Shown piece by piece: positions 52,559 to 61,235 of a stretch of 64,000 bases of DNA. Under the pieces are notes generated by a model. The model did no database searches. It saw only the letters and a program-made list of their open reading frames with translations, and was not told the origin of the DNA. Position 1 is the first letter of the stretch. Every line of letters begins with the position of its first letter. Both the position numbers and the translations under genes were made by a program. The stretch lies in NCBI RefSeq assembly GCF_031454185.1, contig NZ_JAVDQI010000003.1, positions 62,001 to 126,000 on the forward strand. Reading direction: 5' to 3'. Origin of the DNA: Methanococcoides alaskense. Lineage in GTDB: Archaea; Halobacteriota; Methanosarcinia; Methanosarcinales; Methanosarcinaceae.

Positions 52559-52884
52559 GCCTTCACCTCCGCTTTGACAACAACGTATGATTTTGTTTTA
52601 CTGAGAGGGCGGCATTCCGCGATGGTCACAATATCTCCAACCTTTGCATCAATGCAAGGTGGATTGTGAGCGTGGATCTTTGATTGCCTCTTCTCATATC
52701 TCTGGTATTTATTTATAAGCTTTTCACGCCTCTGTTGAATTACCACTGTATGATCCATCTTGTCGCTTACAACAGTACCGACGAGGATCTGCCCCCTTAC
52801 GGAGAGTTCGCCATGGAATGGACAATTAATATCATCACATTCCTTTGTTGGCTCGGGTATATCCAATCCAATGTCTTTTGCCAT
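52555..52884 (-). CDS. rpsQ: Ribosomal protein S17 (uS17)
   Basis: A 109-residue archaeal-type S17 with a longer N-terminus (DINCPFHGELSVRGQILVGTV). The OB-fold core KMDHTVVIQQRRE follows. The gene overlaps rplN and lies 5 bases after the Rpp29 gene. Confidence 0.96.
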   Translation of the reverse strand: MAKDIGLDIPEPTKECDDINCPFHGELSVRGQILVGTVVSDKMDHTVVIQQRREKLINKYQRYEKRQSKIHAHNPPCIDAKVGDIVTIAECRPLSKTKSYVVVKAEVKA

Positions 52885-52889
52885 GATTA

Positions 52890-53195
52890 TTACCTCATGC
52901 GAATTTTCCTAATGTTCTTGACTCTATTCTCGGGTTGTGAGAGCAATAATGTCCCGTATATTTTAACACGTTGATCGTGATTGGCAGATGATGATGGAAG
53001 ATTGAACACAAATGTTGTCCCTTTCTTTGGAACCATTTTTTCATGCATATCTTTCATTTCGATAACAAGCATATTGCGCGTCTCGTTTATTACTCTGCCA
53101 CAAATATTGATTAATTTGGGATTTGTTGACTCAAATACTTCCGCATAAAGCCCGATAAGCTCGTGAAAGATCAAATTAGAAGGCGATGCTTCCAA
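52890..53195 (-). CDS. rnp1: RNase P protein component 1 (Rpp29)
   Basis: A 101-residue Sm-like-fold protein of archaeal RNase P, which matures tRNA 5' ends. HELIGLYAEVFESTNPKLINICGRVINETRN and the KGTTFVFNLP stretch are characteristic. It lies between L29 and S17, its standard archaeal position. The RNA partner gene rnpB is 9 kb away in this window. Confidence 0.93.
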   Translation of the reverse strand: MEASPSNLIFHELIGLYAEVFESTNPKLINICGRVINETRNMLVIEMKDMHEKMVPKKGTTFVFNLPSSSANHDQRVKIYGTLLLSQPENRVKNIRKIRMR

Positions 53196-53196
53196 T

Positions 53197-53400
53197 TCAG
53201 ATCTCCTTTAATTCGTGCTGAATCGTCTTTATCTTTGCGACTGTCCTTCTAAGCTCTCCGACCCTGCCAGGATTATCAGGAGCGCCACCTGCAGATGCAA
53301 GTGCACGTTCACGGATAAGTTCAGCGCGGATCTTTACAAGCTCATCCTCACGTTCGTGAGGGGTCATGTCCCTTATTTCTTTTGTACGAAGAATTGCCAT
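53197..53400 (-). CDS. rpmC: Ribosomal protein L29 (uL29)
   Basis: A 67-residue two-helix protein near the peptide exit tunnel. EIRDMTPHEREDELVKIRAELIRERA is typical. Spacing to its neighbours is one to two bases. Confidence 0.95.
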   Translation of the reverse strand: MAILRTKEIRDMTPHEREDELVKIRAELIRERALASAGGAPDNPGRVGELRRTVAKIKTIQHELKEI

Positions 53401-53402
53401 GA

Positions 53403-54320
53403 TCAGCCCTCTCTGTGCATACGTCCGGTTGGATGCCAGTAATCGTGGGCACCATGTTTGTGTTGCCAGACACCGTTGACTTCACGGCGCTCTTCTCCAT
53501 CCTCAGTAACAGATTCACCGGTAATCACATCAGCTTCTACTTCGGATACTGCCGCATCTTCAACTGTCTCTTCAACGGTCTCAGTTTCAGCCTTTGCTGT
53601 TTCTTCGACCACTGCTTTCTCAGCTTCTGCGACTTCACCTTTAGCTTCTACCTCAACGAGTTCCTCGATGCCTGCGCTCTTCTCCTCTTCAGCAGGAGCA
53701 GGAACAGCCAATGAACCAAGTTCTTCGGCGTTCTTCAACCTGTAGGAATCTGGAAGAACTGCATCTGGGTGGATAATACGTACTTTACAACCAAGGGTAC
53801 CGAGTTTCTTGACAGCGACAGCGAAACCATCATCGACAATATCATCGACAGGCTTTCCTGCATGTTTGATGTAACCATTGACCATCTTCTCTACCCTTGA
53901 CCTTGCACCGGTCAATTTACCAGAGATGATGATCTCGCAGCCAAGTGCACCAGCATTCATGACAGCACGCATGGTGTTGTGTCCAGCCTTTCTGAAGTAC
54001 CATCCACGTTCGATGGAGGACGCAAGCCTTGATGCCATCATCTGTGCATTGAGTTCCGGCCTCTTGACTTCCTGTGCATCGATCTGAGGATTGTCAAGAT
54101 CGTATAATCGGTCTACATCACGAGTGAGTTTCCTGATTACCTTTCCAGCCTTTCCAATAACCATGCCTGGTTTTTCAGCATATACTGTGATCTGGGTTCC
54201 CATAGGAGTACGGTTGATATCCATACCACCATAGCCAGCCCTGCTGAGTTGTTTTGCAAAATATTCATCCATGGATGCTTTTACATATCCATCCTGAACA
54301 AACTTTTTCTCTACAGCCAT
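53403..54320 (-). CDS. rpsC: Ribosomal protein S3 (uS3) with acidic C-terminal tail
   Basis: A 305-residue mRNA-entry protein. The KH domain GMVIGKAGKVIRKL is near residue 53 and the S3-specific C-terminal domain runs to about 200. Beyond it lies an extension of about 90 residues, rich in Glu, Ala and Val, followed by a different tail with the aromatic and His-rich WQHKHGAHDYWHPTGRMHR. The tail is longer than in bacteria and some archaea. The ATGA overlap with L22 shows coupling. Confidence 0.95.
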   Translation of the reverse strand: MAVEKKFVQDGYVKASMDEYFAKQLSRAGYGGMDINRTPMGTQITVYAEKPGMVIGKAGKVIRKLTRDVDRLYDLDNPQIDAQEVKRPELNAQMMASRLASSIERGWYFRKAGHNTMRAVMNAGALGCEIIISGKLTGARSRVEKMVNGYIKHAGKPVDDIVDDGFAVAVKKLGTLGCKVRIIHPDAVLPDSYRLKNAEELGSLAVPAPAEEEKSAGIEELVEVEAKGEVAEAEKAVVEETAKAETETVEETVEDAAVSEVEADVITGESVTEDGEERREVNGVWQHKHGAHDYWHPTGRMHREG

Positions 54321-54775
54321 TAGAGCACCTCGCTTATGATCATCTCAAGATTTACAGTTTCTGTGTTCTCTGGACTTGCCCTTCCGCGAGCCCTTGGTCT
54401 CATACCATGGATCACACGGCCACGGTTCATTGCTGTATGTGCAATGAACATATGTTCCGGTTTCAAGCCTTTATATTCTGCGTTACTTTCTGCATTCTTG
54501 AGCAACTTAAGCATCTCAGATGCCACCTTAACAGGATAGCGACCTGCTGCCATTGGTCCTTTTTTGTGACCTAAGCTGTCATTGTGCCTTCCGAAAGGTA
54601 CTGCCTGCTTTAAGATAACAACATCTTCAAGATATTGTTTTGCTGCTTTTGTGCGCATACCCTTGATAGCCTTGCAGAGTTCACGAGATTTCTTAGGTGA
54701 AATGTGAAGCTCTGAACCCATTGCTTTCGCACTGGTCTCAGCATCAAGCTCTGTAGTATATTTGATCCTTGCCAT
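54320..54775 (-). CDS. rplV: Ribosomal protein L22 (uL22)
   Basis: A 151-residue protein lining the exit tunnel. SELHISPKKSRELCKAIKGM and the C-terminal GMRPRARGRASPENTETV loop are typical of the archaeal form. GGTGAT lies just before the ATG. Confidence 0.96.
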   Translation of the reverse strand: MARIKYTTELDAETSAKAMGSELHISPKKSRELCKAIKGMRTKAAKQYLEDVVILKQAVPFGRHNDSLGHKKGPMAAGRYPVKVASEMLKLLKNAESNAEYKGLKPEHMFIAHTAMNRGRVIHGMRPRARGRASPENTETVNLEMIISEVL

Positions 54776-54785
54776 TCATATCACC

Positions 54786-55202
54786 TTATTTCAATGGTAC
54801 GAACTTACTGGAACGTGTTGCACCGACACCAGCGCTTCCGTGGGAAACCCTGTTACGTGTAGGTGAATATTCACCGAACCTGTGCCCGATCATTTCAGGC
54901 ATGATCTCCTCGACCTTCACGAACTCTTTGCCGTTATAGACCTCGAGAGCCTTGCCGATCATTTCAGGGAAGATGATCATGTTCCTGTAATGAGTACGTA
55001 CACTTTCCTTTCCATCTCTGAACTGTTGTAGAATTCCCATCTGTGAATCAGAAAGACCCCGGCGTATAGACCGGCGTTCCTGTGCAGGCAAGAGTTCTGC
55101 AAAATCCTCAAAGCTCATTTCCTGGAGCTGTGCTACCGTTTTACCACGGAAGGTATATTCTCCTTTTCGCTTTGGTAACCTTGAAGTTGATTTTTTTGCC
55201 AT
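54786..55202 (-). CDS. rpsS: Ribosomal protein S19 (uS19)
   Basis: A 138-residue head protein. RTHYRNMIIFPEMIGKALEVYNGKEF and MIGHRFGEYSPTRNRVSHG are diagnostic of the archaeal/eukaryotic form with an N-terminal extension. Confidence 0.97.
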   Translation of the reverse strand: MAKKSTSRLPKRKGEYTFRGKTVAQLQEMSFEDFAELLPAQERRSIRRGLSDSQMGILQQFRDGKESVRTHYRNMIIFPEMIGKALEVYNGKEFVKVEEIMPEMIGHRFGEYSPTRNRVSHGSAGVGATRSSKFVPLK

Positions 55203-55214
55203 GTTAATACCTCT

Positions 55215-55928
55215 TTACTTTTTTCCGGTCCTGCGTGCTGCGATATGACCAACCTTTCTACCTGGTGGTGCATTCCTGCTGACTGTGGTCGGCTTACCTG
55301 GATGCTTTCTGTTACCTCCACCGAACGGGTGATCGACAACGTTCATAGCAACACCTGACACACGAGGGTACTTAGCTGCCCTTGCTTTCATCTTGTGGTA
55401 TTTCTTTCCTGCTTTAAGGAATGGCCTGTCAGTCCTACCGCCACCAGCAACAATACCGATCGTTGCTCTGCATCTTGGATGGAACCACTTCAACACACCG
55501 GATGGCATCCTGACAACTACTTTGCTTAGCTCACGGGATACAAGTGTTGCAAAAACACCTGAGGAGCGTGCAAATTGCCCACCATCGTTTGGTTTGGATT
55601 CAATGTTACAGATAGGGATACCTTCAGGGATCTCTGCAAGAGGAAGCGTGTTACCTGGCTTGACCTCTGCGGAAACACCACAGGAAAGCTTCTCGCCAAC
55701 AGCAATTCCCTCAGGAACAACTATAAACTGCTTCTTTCCATTCTCAAAAGCGACCATTGCGATCGGAGCTGACCTTGCAGGGTCATGTTCTATACCGATA
55801 ACTGTACCATTGAGAGTGCTTTCCTCATCCACACGTGGGTGTTTGAGTTCAGCTTTATACTTATGGGATGGAGCCCTGTATGTTGGACTTCCACGACCTC
55901 TGTTCTGGGATATAATTCGTTTAGTCAT
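55215..55928 (-). CDS. rplB: Ribosomal protein L2 (uL2)
   Basis: A 237-residue protein close to the peptidyl-transferase centre. VAGGGRTDRPFLKAGKKYHK and VAMNVVDHPFGGGNRKHPGKP (conserved His) are typical. The order L3-L4-L23-L2-S19-L22-S3 is the classic S10 cluster. Confidence 0.98.
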   Translation of the reverse strand: MTKRIISQNRGRGSPTYRAPSHKYKAELKHPRVDEESTLNGTVIGIEHDPARSAPIAMVAFENGKKQFIVVPEGIAVGEKLSCGVSAEVKPGNTLPLAEIPEGIPICNIESKPNDGGQFARSSGVFATLVSRELSKVVVRMPSGVLKWFHPRCRATIGIVAGGGRTDRPFLKAGKKYHKMKARAAKYPRVSGVAMNVVDHPFGGGNRKHPGKPTTVSRNAPPGRKVGHIAARRTGKK

Positions 55929-55939
55929 GGACTTTCACC

Positions 55940-56188
55940 TCACACCAATCCGATCCTAGTTGCAATCTCATGTGCAGCATCCGGCTCATTGAATGTCACA
56001 AGTGCCTTTTTCAAGCCTTTCATTGTGGTCATGGTACAGACTGACTTTACAGTAAAGCCATACATCTTAACCACATCGTTTTCCACCTGAGTCTTGTTAG
56101 CACGTGTGTCAACAACGAACTGAAGCTTATTTTCGTCCATGAGCATCATTGCTTTTTCAGTTATGAATGGATATCTAATAGCATTCAT
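55940..56188 (-). CDS. rplW: Ribosomal protein L23 (uL23)
   Basis: An 82-residue docking protein at the tunnel exit, where SRP binds. Motifs: IRYPFITEKAMMLMDENKLQF and VKSVCTMTTMKGLKKALVTF. Its start overlaps the L4 stop by four bases. Confidence 0.96.
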   Translation of the reverse strand: MNAIRYPFITEKAMMLMDENKLQFVVDTRANKTQVENDVVKMYGFTVKSVCTMTTMKGLKKALVTFNEPDAAHEIATRIGLV

Positions 56189-56946
56189 AAGAACATACCC
56201 TCCATGTTGGTTATTGCAGATTGGGTCCAGACTGTAAGTCTGCCTGCATGGGTACCTGGTGCAAGAAGTTCTGCGTTAAGAGCAGTTACTGTTGCAACAT
56301 CGACACCTGGAAGGTTGTTTGCTGCCTTGCTGAGCGGGCCTTCGTCGCCTGTGACGATCAAAACGCTCTTTCGGTTCTTGTACTTACGTCCCCTGCGTTT
56401 ACCTTTACCTGCCCTGATGTGTTTACCCTCTTTAGCGCGGATAATATCATCATAAAGACCTGCTGCTTGAAGGAAACTGATGACCTCTTTGATCTTTACA
56501 AGACCTTCGATCGCATCATCTGCAACGAAAGGAACCTCTGCAGTGAACTTGTGGCCACGGGCCTTTACAAGATCAGCATCGATAGTTGCTGCAATTGCAG
56601 ATCTGACTGCAAGACGCTTTTCCTTCTTGTTAATCTTCTCTGTACGGTCGGTCTCGGTTTTTGGTGGATGTGCGCGCCTACCTCCCACTGCTTGGGGGAC
56701 CCTTGCGACACGACTACCATTTATGATCCTTGGAACCTGTGCAACGCCTCTTCCTGATCCCCAGGAGTGTGCTGACGTCTTCATACCTGCATAGAGCGAG
56801 GTACCGTATGGCTGAAGTCTGTTTGCCTGAGCAGAGAGGACCGCCTTCTTGATGAGGTCAGGTCTGAAGATCTCACTGAAAACTTCCGGCAATGCGATCT
56901 CGCCTTTGGAATTTCCGGATAAATCGATAATATTTGCTGTTGTCAT
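56185..56946 (-). CDS. rplD: Ribosomal protein L4 (uL4)
   Basis: A 253-residue archaeal-type L4 with the long tunnel loop (MKTSAHSWGSGRGVAQVPRI, near residue 54). The C-terminal GVDVATVTALNAELLAPGTHAGRLTVW is typical. GGGGTGAT lies before the ATG. Confidence 0.97.
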   Translation of the reverse strand: MTTANIIDLSGNSKGEIALPEVFSEIFRPDLIKKAVLSAQANRLQPYGTSLYAGMKTSAHSWGSGRGVAQVPRIINGSRVARVPQAVGGRRAHPPKTETDRTEKINKKEKRLAVRSAIAATIDADLVKARGHKFTAEVPFVADDAIEGLVKIKEVISFLQAAGLYDDIIRAKEGKHIRAGKGKRRGRKYKNRKSVLIVTGDEGPLSKAANNLPGVDVATVTALNAELLAPGTHAGRLTVWTQSAITNMEGMFL

Positions 56947-56951
56947 TCACA

Positions 56952-57965
56952 TCACCCCTGCAGTGTTTGAGTGCTAACGTGCATGATCTGAGGCTCACCA
57001 ATGCTGGATACCTTTGACCTTGTTGGCTCCCTGAGTCTGATCAACCTTTTGGATGGACCTGGAACACTTCCCTTGATAAGGATGTAGTTTCCACGAACAA
57101 GACCGTAGTTAACAAAACCACCAGCTGGATTGACCTCATCAACATCGGAGGACATTTTTAAGATCCTCTTGTTGTAGTCGGTTCTCTGGTGATAGCCCAT
57201 CTGACCTGCCTGTGGAACTCTCCAGCTCACGTGTGCAGGAGTCCATGGACCGAGTGTACCTACCTGTCTCAAACTTCCCTGACGGGAGTGTTTGTTCTTC
57301 ATTAGGTTGATGCCCCATCTCTTTACAGGACCCTGTGTACCATGACCTGTAGTGATCGCTGCAACATCGACGATCTTGCCGTTGTCAAATACATCAGAGA
57401 TCTCTACCATTGTACCCAGAACTGTTTTAGCATACTCGAACTTTGCTTTCACATCAGAACCACTTACACCAGTTTCCATTACATCAGGTACCTTTTTAGG
57501 TACACCGGTAAGAGTCGATGGTAAAGTGTATGTGATGAGACGAACATCCTGTGCACGTCCGCTTTCAACAAGAGCTTCGATCTTCTCGAGTGATGCATTC
57601 ATATCAGGGTTCTTTGCTAACTTGAGTCTGCGGCCAAGATCCTTGTCGAGAACGTTTGCCCATGCTTCTGCAATAGCGATTTCACCATAGGTGTCTTTGC
57701 CATACGCACGGATTGCTGCAACACGGATCGCCGGGGTCTCAATAACAGTTACAGGAACGGATATTTCAGTACCCTCTGTAAGACTGTGTTTAACGTCGTC
57801 GATCATGATGATATGGGTCATGCCTACCTTATAACCTGCAAAGCCCTGAAGCTTTGGTTCAGCGTCTGACTCTGGCCATGATCTAAACCTTGGGATGTGA
57901 CTCTGTGATCGCTTGCGTGGACTGTATGCAAGTGAACCGCGCCTTGGTCTGTGTCCTTTTGCCAT
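56952..57965 (-). CDS. rplC: Ribosomal protein L3 (uL3)
   Basis: A 337-residue archaeal/eukaryotic-type L3. RPRRGSLAYSPRKRSQSHIPR opens the protein; HGTQGPVKRWGI and GQMGYHQRTDYNKRIL mark the loops near the peptidyl-transferase centre. It is the first gene of the superoperon; AGGAGGAG precedes its ATG. Confidence 0.98.
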   Translation of the reverse strand: MAKGHRPRRGSLAYSPRKRSQSHIPRFRSWPESDAEPKLQGFAGYKVGMTHIIMIDDVKHSLTEGTEISVPVTVIETPAIRVAAIRAYGKDTYGEIAIAEAWANVLDKDLGRRLKLAKNPDMNASLEKIEALVESGRAQDVRLITYTLPSTLTGVPKKVPDVMETGVSGSDVKAKFEYAKTVLGTMVEISDVFDNGKIVDVAAITTGHGTQGPVKRWGINLMKNKHSRQGSLRQVGTLGPWTPAHVSWRVPQAGQMGYHQRTDYNKRILKMSSDVDEVNPAGGFVNYGLVRGNYILIKGSVPGPSKRLIRLREPTRSKVSSIGEPQIMHVSTQTLQG

Positions 57966-57994
57966 TTATATTCTCCTCCTATTTCAATTATTTT

Positions 57995-58009
57995 TGAAAC
58001 GATGTTTCA
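57995..58009. promoter_or_regulatory. Perfect palindrome in the L3 leader
   Basis: TGAAAC-GAT-GTTTCA is a perfect 6-bp inverted repeat about 30 bases before the L3 start codon. It could be an operator or a leader hairpin controlling the superoperon. Confidence 0.4.
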
Positions 58010-58158
58010 TTTATTAATGATGTAGGAAAAGACAATTAGAAAAGTATAATCTTACGTGATGTACTAATACCCCCGCCCAGCTCAAATAGAACCACTGGCA
58101 GATCGATCACATACAGTCACGCAGGAAGCAAGATAACTAACATACTGGACTGACCTGA

Positions 58159-58368
58159 TTAATCACTGGTCCGTCCGTCCTCAATCATCTCTAGAAGATT
58201 TAGCCAGTTAGCATTCCTTAATGCACATTTGTACACAAAGAAGGGCATTCCGAGAAGAGGCCCATGAACACTTACTGTCAAACCCGACTTTTCACACTTG
58301 CTTATTCCTACGTTATGATCTTCAATGATGTAATAATAGCAATGCCAAATTACACAATCAATCCTAAC
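58159..58368 (-). other. 69-codon open frame without a normal start codon
   Basis: The frame is open from just after TAA at 58369 to TAA at 58159. The product includes GISKCEKSGLTVSVHGPLLG and ends LEMIEDGRTSD; it has a mixed, protein-like composition with Trp, Cys and Gly. There is no ATG/GTG/TTG near the upstream end; a TTG in the middle would leave about 40 residues. It may be a decayed gene or an intact small gene with a rare start. I do not recognise the family. Confidence 0.3.
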
Positions 58369-58579
58369 TTAGAACGTCTAAATGTAATATTCAATATATA
58401 AATGTATTGCACATATCCCCCAAAAAAACAGTATATTAAACACAACTCAACAGGGAATTTCACAAACAAGTGCAATTTGCCATACAATACATCAACACTA
58501 GCACCAATATCCACTATAGAACAAAGACATCTAAATAAAGATATCGGATTATTCCAGGATAACATGAGATTACTTTAAA

Positions 58580-59653
58580 TTGATTGAGCTATTTTCCAGA
58601 CTGATAATTGTGTCACGAAAAAAAATATTTGATAAAAGGATGAAAGCTGACAATGATGGTATCCGTTTTGCCACACCGGAAATAGTTGCAAAGTACAGGG
58701 CAAAACGGCTCAAATGCAAGACCATCGCAGACATCAGTTGTGGAATAGGTGGACAGACAATATTCTTTGCAAAGGAATGTGAAAAGGTCTATGCAATAGA
58801 GATCGATCCTAAAAAGATAGAATATGCAGAGAGGAATTGCGAACGTTATGGCCTCGATAATGTAGAATTCATTTGCGGAGATGCACTTTCAGAAGACGTC
58901 ATCGACCAGATACCAAAACTGGACGTACTTTTTTCCGATCCTGCAAGACCACCATCAGAAGATGAAAGAAGACTCTCGAGCCTTCAACCCGGAATACCCA
59001 AAGTATTGGAAGCATATTCCAAAATTACAAACAATTTCGCATTCGAAGCACCACCCCAGCTGACACCTGAAAGAATTCAGTTCGATTGTGAAAAAGAATA
59101 CTTATCATTGGACGGACAGCTGAACCGCCTGAACCTGTACTTTGGAGACATAAAGACATGCGACAGATCTGCAGTTGCACTCCCGGCAGAAGCAAGGATA
59201 GACTCGGAACACAAAAGATCCGAACTTTCAATAACGAACAAGATACAAACATATGCATGTGAGCCGGAACCATCCGTCATTAAAGCAGAACTGCTTCCCG
59301 AATTGGCAAATGATCTAAACAAGAATAACACAACGCAGGTCCAGCTGTTCGAGATAGATCAGAAGAGAAGTCTCTTTACATCAGAAAAGCCCTTAGATCA
59401 CCCACTTGCCAAGAATAGTTATGAAATAAAGTATGTAACTGAGATGGATGCAAAAATTATCAACAGCCTCTTGAAAAAAGATAGTGTAGGGACCGTTATT
59501 TTAAGGGCTGGGATAAAGCCAGAGAAATATTGGGATATTCGAAAAGAAGTTGAGAATGGACTGACCGGAAACAGAACAGTACACCTTTTTGCCAAAGATG
59601 GGAAAGCGATCATCTGCAAACCAAGAATGTCAAGCAACGATCGCAGCCAATAA
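58580..59653 (+). CDS. SAM-dependent methyltransferase with THUMP-like C-terminal domain
   Basis: A 357-residue protein from a TTG; the GTG at 58610 or the ATG at 58641 are alternatives. The N-terminal Rossmann methyltransferase has motif I ADISCGIGGQT near residue 49 and an acidic AIEIDPKK near 72. Its motif IV, DPARPP near 121, resembles that of some RNA methyltransferases and the bacterial YtqB/THUMP-like group. The target is probably an RNA but is not identified. It diverges from the L3 superoperon. Confidence 0.72.
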   Translation: MIELFSRLIIVSRKKIFDKRMKADNDGIRFATPEIVAKYRAKRLKCKTIADISCGIGGQTIFFAKECEKVYAIEIDPKKIEYAERNCERYGLDNVEFICGDALSEDVIDQIPKLDVLFSDPARPPSEDERRLSSLQPGIPKVLEAYSKITNNFAFEAPPQLTPERIQFDCEKEYLSLDGQLNRLNLYFGDIKTCDRSAVALPAEARIDSEHKRSELSITNKIQTYACEPEPSVIKAELLPELANDLNKNNTTQVQLFEIDQKRSLFTSEKPLDHPLAKNSYEIKYVTEMDAKIINSLLKKDSVGTVILRAGIKPEKYWDIRKEVENGLTGNRTVHLFAKDGKAIICKPRMSSNDRSQ

Positions 59654-59719
59654 CAACGAAGTAAAAAAGAAAAATGATCAACTCATTCCGAAAATTGCTT
59701 TGACACGCCCAATAAGGTC

Positions 59720-60046
59720 TTAGGTATCAAATGATTTATTGATATAGTCAGTCGCATTCAGAACATTCAGACCAAGCATCCGGTCAAAATTCTGTGATCT
59801 AGCAGAGATGATACAGATGGGAACGTCAAGATCATCCGCTCGGATCTTGTGGAACGTTTCCCAACCATCCATATCGGGCATCATGATATCCAGCAGTATC
59901 GCATCCGGTTCCACAGATCCGAGTATTTTCAAACACTCTGCGCCCCCACCTGCCCCGAAGACCTCAAAACCTTCCGGTTCAAGGATAGACCTTACAAGAA
60001 AGATAGTATCTTTCTCATCATCGACGACCAGTATTTTCTTATTCAA
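59720..60046 (-). CDS. Single-domain response regulator (CheY-like)
   Basis: A 108-residue receiver domain from a TTG at 60046, with GGAG about 10 bases upstream; an ATG at 60115 would add 23 atypical residues. The acidic pocket VVDDEKD is at the start and the phospho-acceptor Asp lies in LLDIMMPDMDG near residue 52. The Lys near the end is followed by Ser (INKSFD) instead of the common Pro. There is no output domain. No histidine kinase is adjacent. Confidence 0.85.
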   Translation of the reverse strand: MNKKILVVDDEKDTIFLVRSILEPEGFEVFGAGGGAECLKILGSVEPDAILLDIMMPDMDGWETFHKIRADDLDVPICIISARSQNFDRMLGLNVLNATDYINKSFDT

Positions 60047-60153
60047 AGTGTCAGAACTCCTTCCATATATCCAGGTAAGACAATTTATAGTTAACACTGA
60101 GTCAAGAAAATACATAAATTTGATGTATATTTAGACAGTCTTGAATTGACATA

Positions 60154-60681
60154 TCATTCAATATCGATCTTATATGCACCATCACGAAGACGGCGTTTAA
60201 AGATCACCTCAAGTACACCATTATTGAAAGTCGCTTTTGCAGACTCTGGATATACAGGTATCAACAAGTCAAACGTCCTAATATATGACCAATCGCCACG
60301 AGATGCAGAAATGTGCAAGGTCATTTCTTCTGCACTCAGTTTGATATCCTCTTTTTCCACACAAGGAAGCTCTGCCATGAAATGGACGTTATCATCAGTT
60401 TCAATAATATCCACAAGAGGTTCCGATTCAGAGACACCCATGCATGAGCCCTCAGGAAGATAATCCGGACCTTCATTTGGACCAGAGCCTAACTCATGCA
60501 CAACAGGCTCTTCGCCAGAGCGATGTGTTATAGAAAAACCATAGATATTTGGCTTTCCCGAAAGCTCCCCCTGATCGGCCTCGATAGCATCCAGGATATT
60601 TTCGATCATGTCAGTAACATCTTCAAATGACTCATTTTCAAAGAATTCATCGAAAAAGCGACGTCTTTTCTTTTCATCCAT
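60154..60681 (-). CDS. Hsp20/alpha-crystallin family small heat shock protein
   Basis: A 175-residue protein from MDEKKRRRFF; starts at 60690 and 60696 are in frame. The last ~90 residues form the alpha-crystallin domain (MAELPCVEKEDIKLSAEE, then FNNGVLEVIFKRR as the conserved G-V-L core). The ~85-residue N-terminal region with EDVTDMIENILDAIEA and an acidic linker resembles GvpH-like and archaeal Hsp20 proteins. It is likely a chaperone. There is no gas vesicle gene in this window. Confidence 0.8.
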   Translation of the reverse strand: MDEKKRRRFFDEFFENESFEDVTDMIENILDAIEADQGELSGKPNIYGFSITHRSGEEPVVHELGSGPNEGPDYLPEGSCMGVSESEPLVDIIETDDNVHFMAELPCVEKEDIKLSAEEMTLHISASRGDWSYIRTFDLLIPVYPESAKATFNNGVLEVIFKRRLRDGAYKIDIE

Positions 60682-60773
60682 ATTGGCCATCTCCATATTA
60701 TTATAAATGATACCAAGGTTCCAATCAAATAATATACATGCATTTCAGATCACAAATTGCGTAACTAAAGCAA

Positions 60774-61025
60774 TTATAAGTGATCAGTATCCAATACGTC
60801 CTTTAGATGAGGAGCAGATGATTCAGAGTTGGAAGACTGATCATTGGACAGACCCCCGGACCTCACCAAACCCAAAGATTCGGCGACTGCATTATCCGGC
60901 AAATCAGCATCGATCCGATCAACAATACAACTCATTTTTGATGACAGGACCATCAATTCTAAATGAAGTTGTTTTGTCTTTTCCACCATTTCCTTATAAT
61001 TATCGAGAACGGTCTTATCAGCCAT
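60774..61025 (-). CDS. 83-residue protein of unknown function
   Basis: A small acidic protein. The first ~45 residues (DNYKEMVEKTKQLHLELMVLSSK) are probably a helical, coiled-coil-like segment; the rest is Ser/Asn-rich and likely disordered. A strong GGTGGTGG lies a few bases before the ATG, which supports it as a real gene. The family is not recognised. Confidence 0.55.
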   Translation of the reverse strand: MADKTVLDNYKEMVEKTKQLHLELMVLSSKMSCIVDRIDADLPDNAVAESLGLVRSGGLSNDQSSNSESSAPHLKDVLDTDHL

Positions 61026-61235
61026 ATTTCCACCACCTGAATATTACATGGATCAACCTGTACCACACAGGAAGAAACAAAAATAAAAAATATTCAGACA
61101 AAACTTAACAATGAGAGATATGTGATTGCTAACATTTATACCTTTGCAGCTTGACAAAAAGACAATCGTTAGAGATTAAAATCAAAAAGAAAGAGATAGG
61201 AACATCCGTTAAAGATGCTCATCAATTATTCTAAC

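Larger units (their letters stand above)
57966..58579. other. 614-base intergenic region upstream of the ribosomal superoperon
   Basis: It holds the L3 promoter and leader, a perfect palindrome (57995-58009) and an uncertain 69-codon open frame on the minus strand (58159-58368). A second open frame at 58350-58565 looks non-coding. I looked for SRP RNA or a tRNA remnant and saw none. Confidence 0.5.

Noticed and set aside
58350..58565. 71-codon ORF on the minus strand
   Set aside because: Composition is hydrophobic and unlike any family I know, no ribosome binding site, and it overlaps AT-rich promoter sequence of the methyltransferase gene.
57966..58579. SRP RNA or tRNA remnant in the gap
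   Set aside because: No conserved SRP tetraloop pairings or tRNA arms could be found.
60154..60681. Part of a gas vesicle cluster
   Set aside because: Only the Hsp20-type gene resembles GvpH; no gvpA or other gas vesicle gene is in the window.
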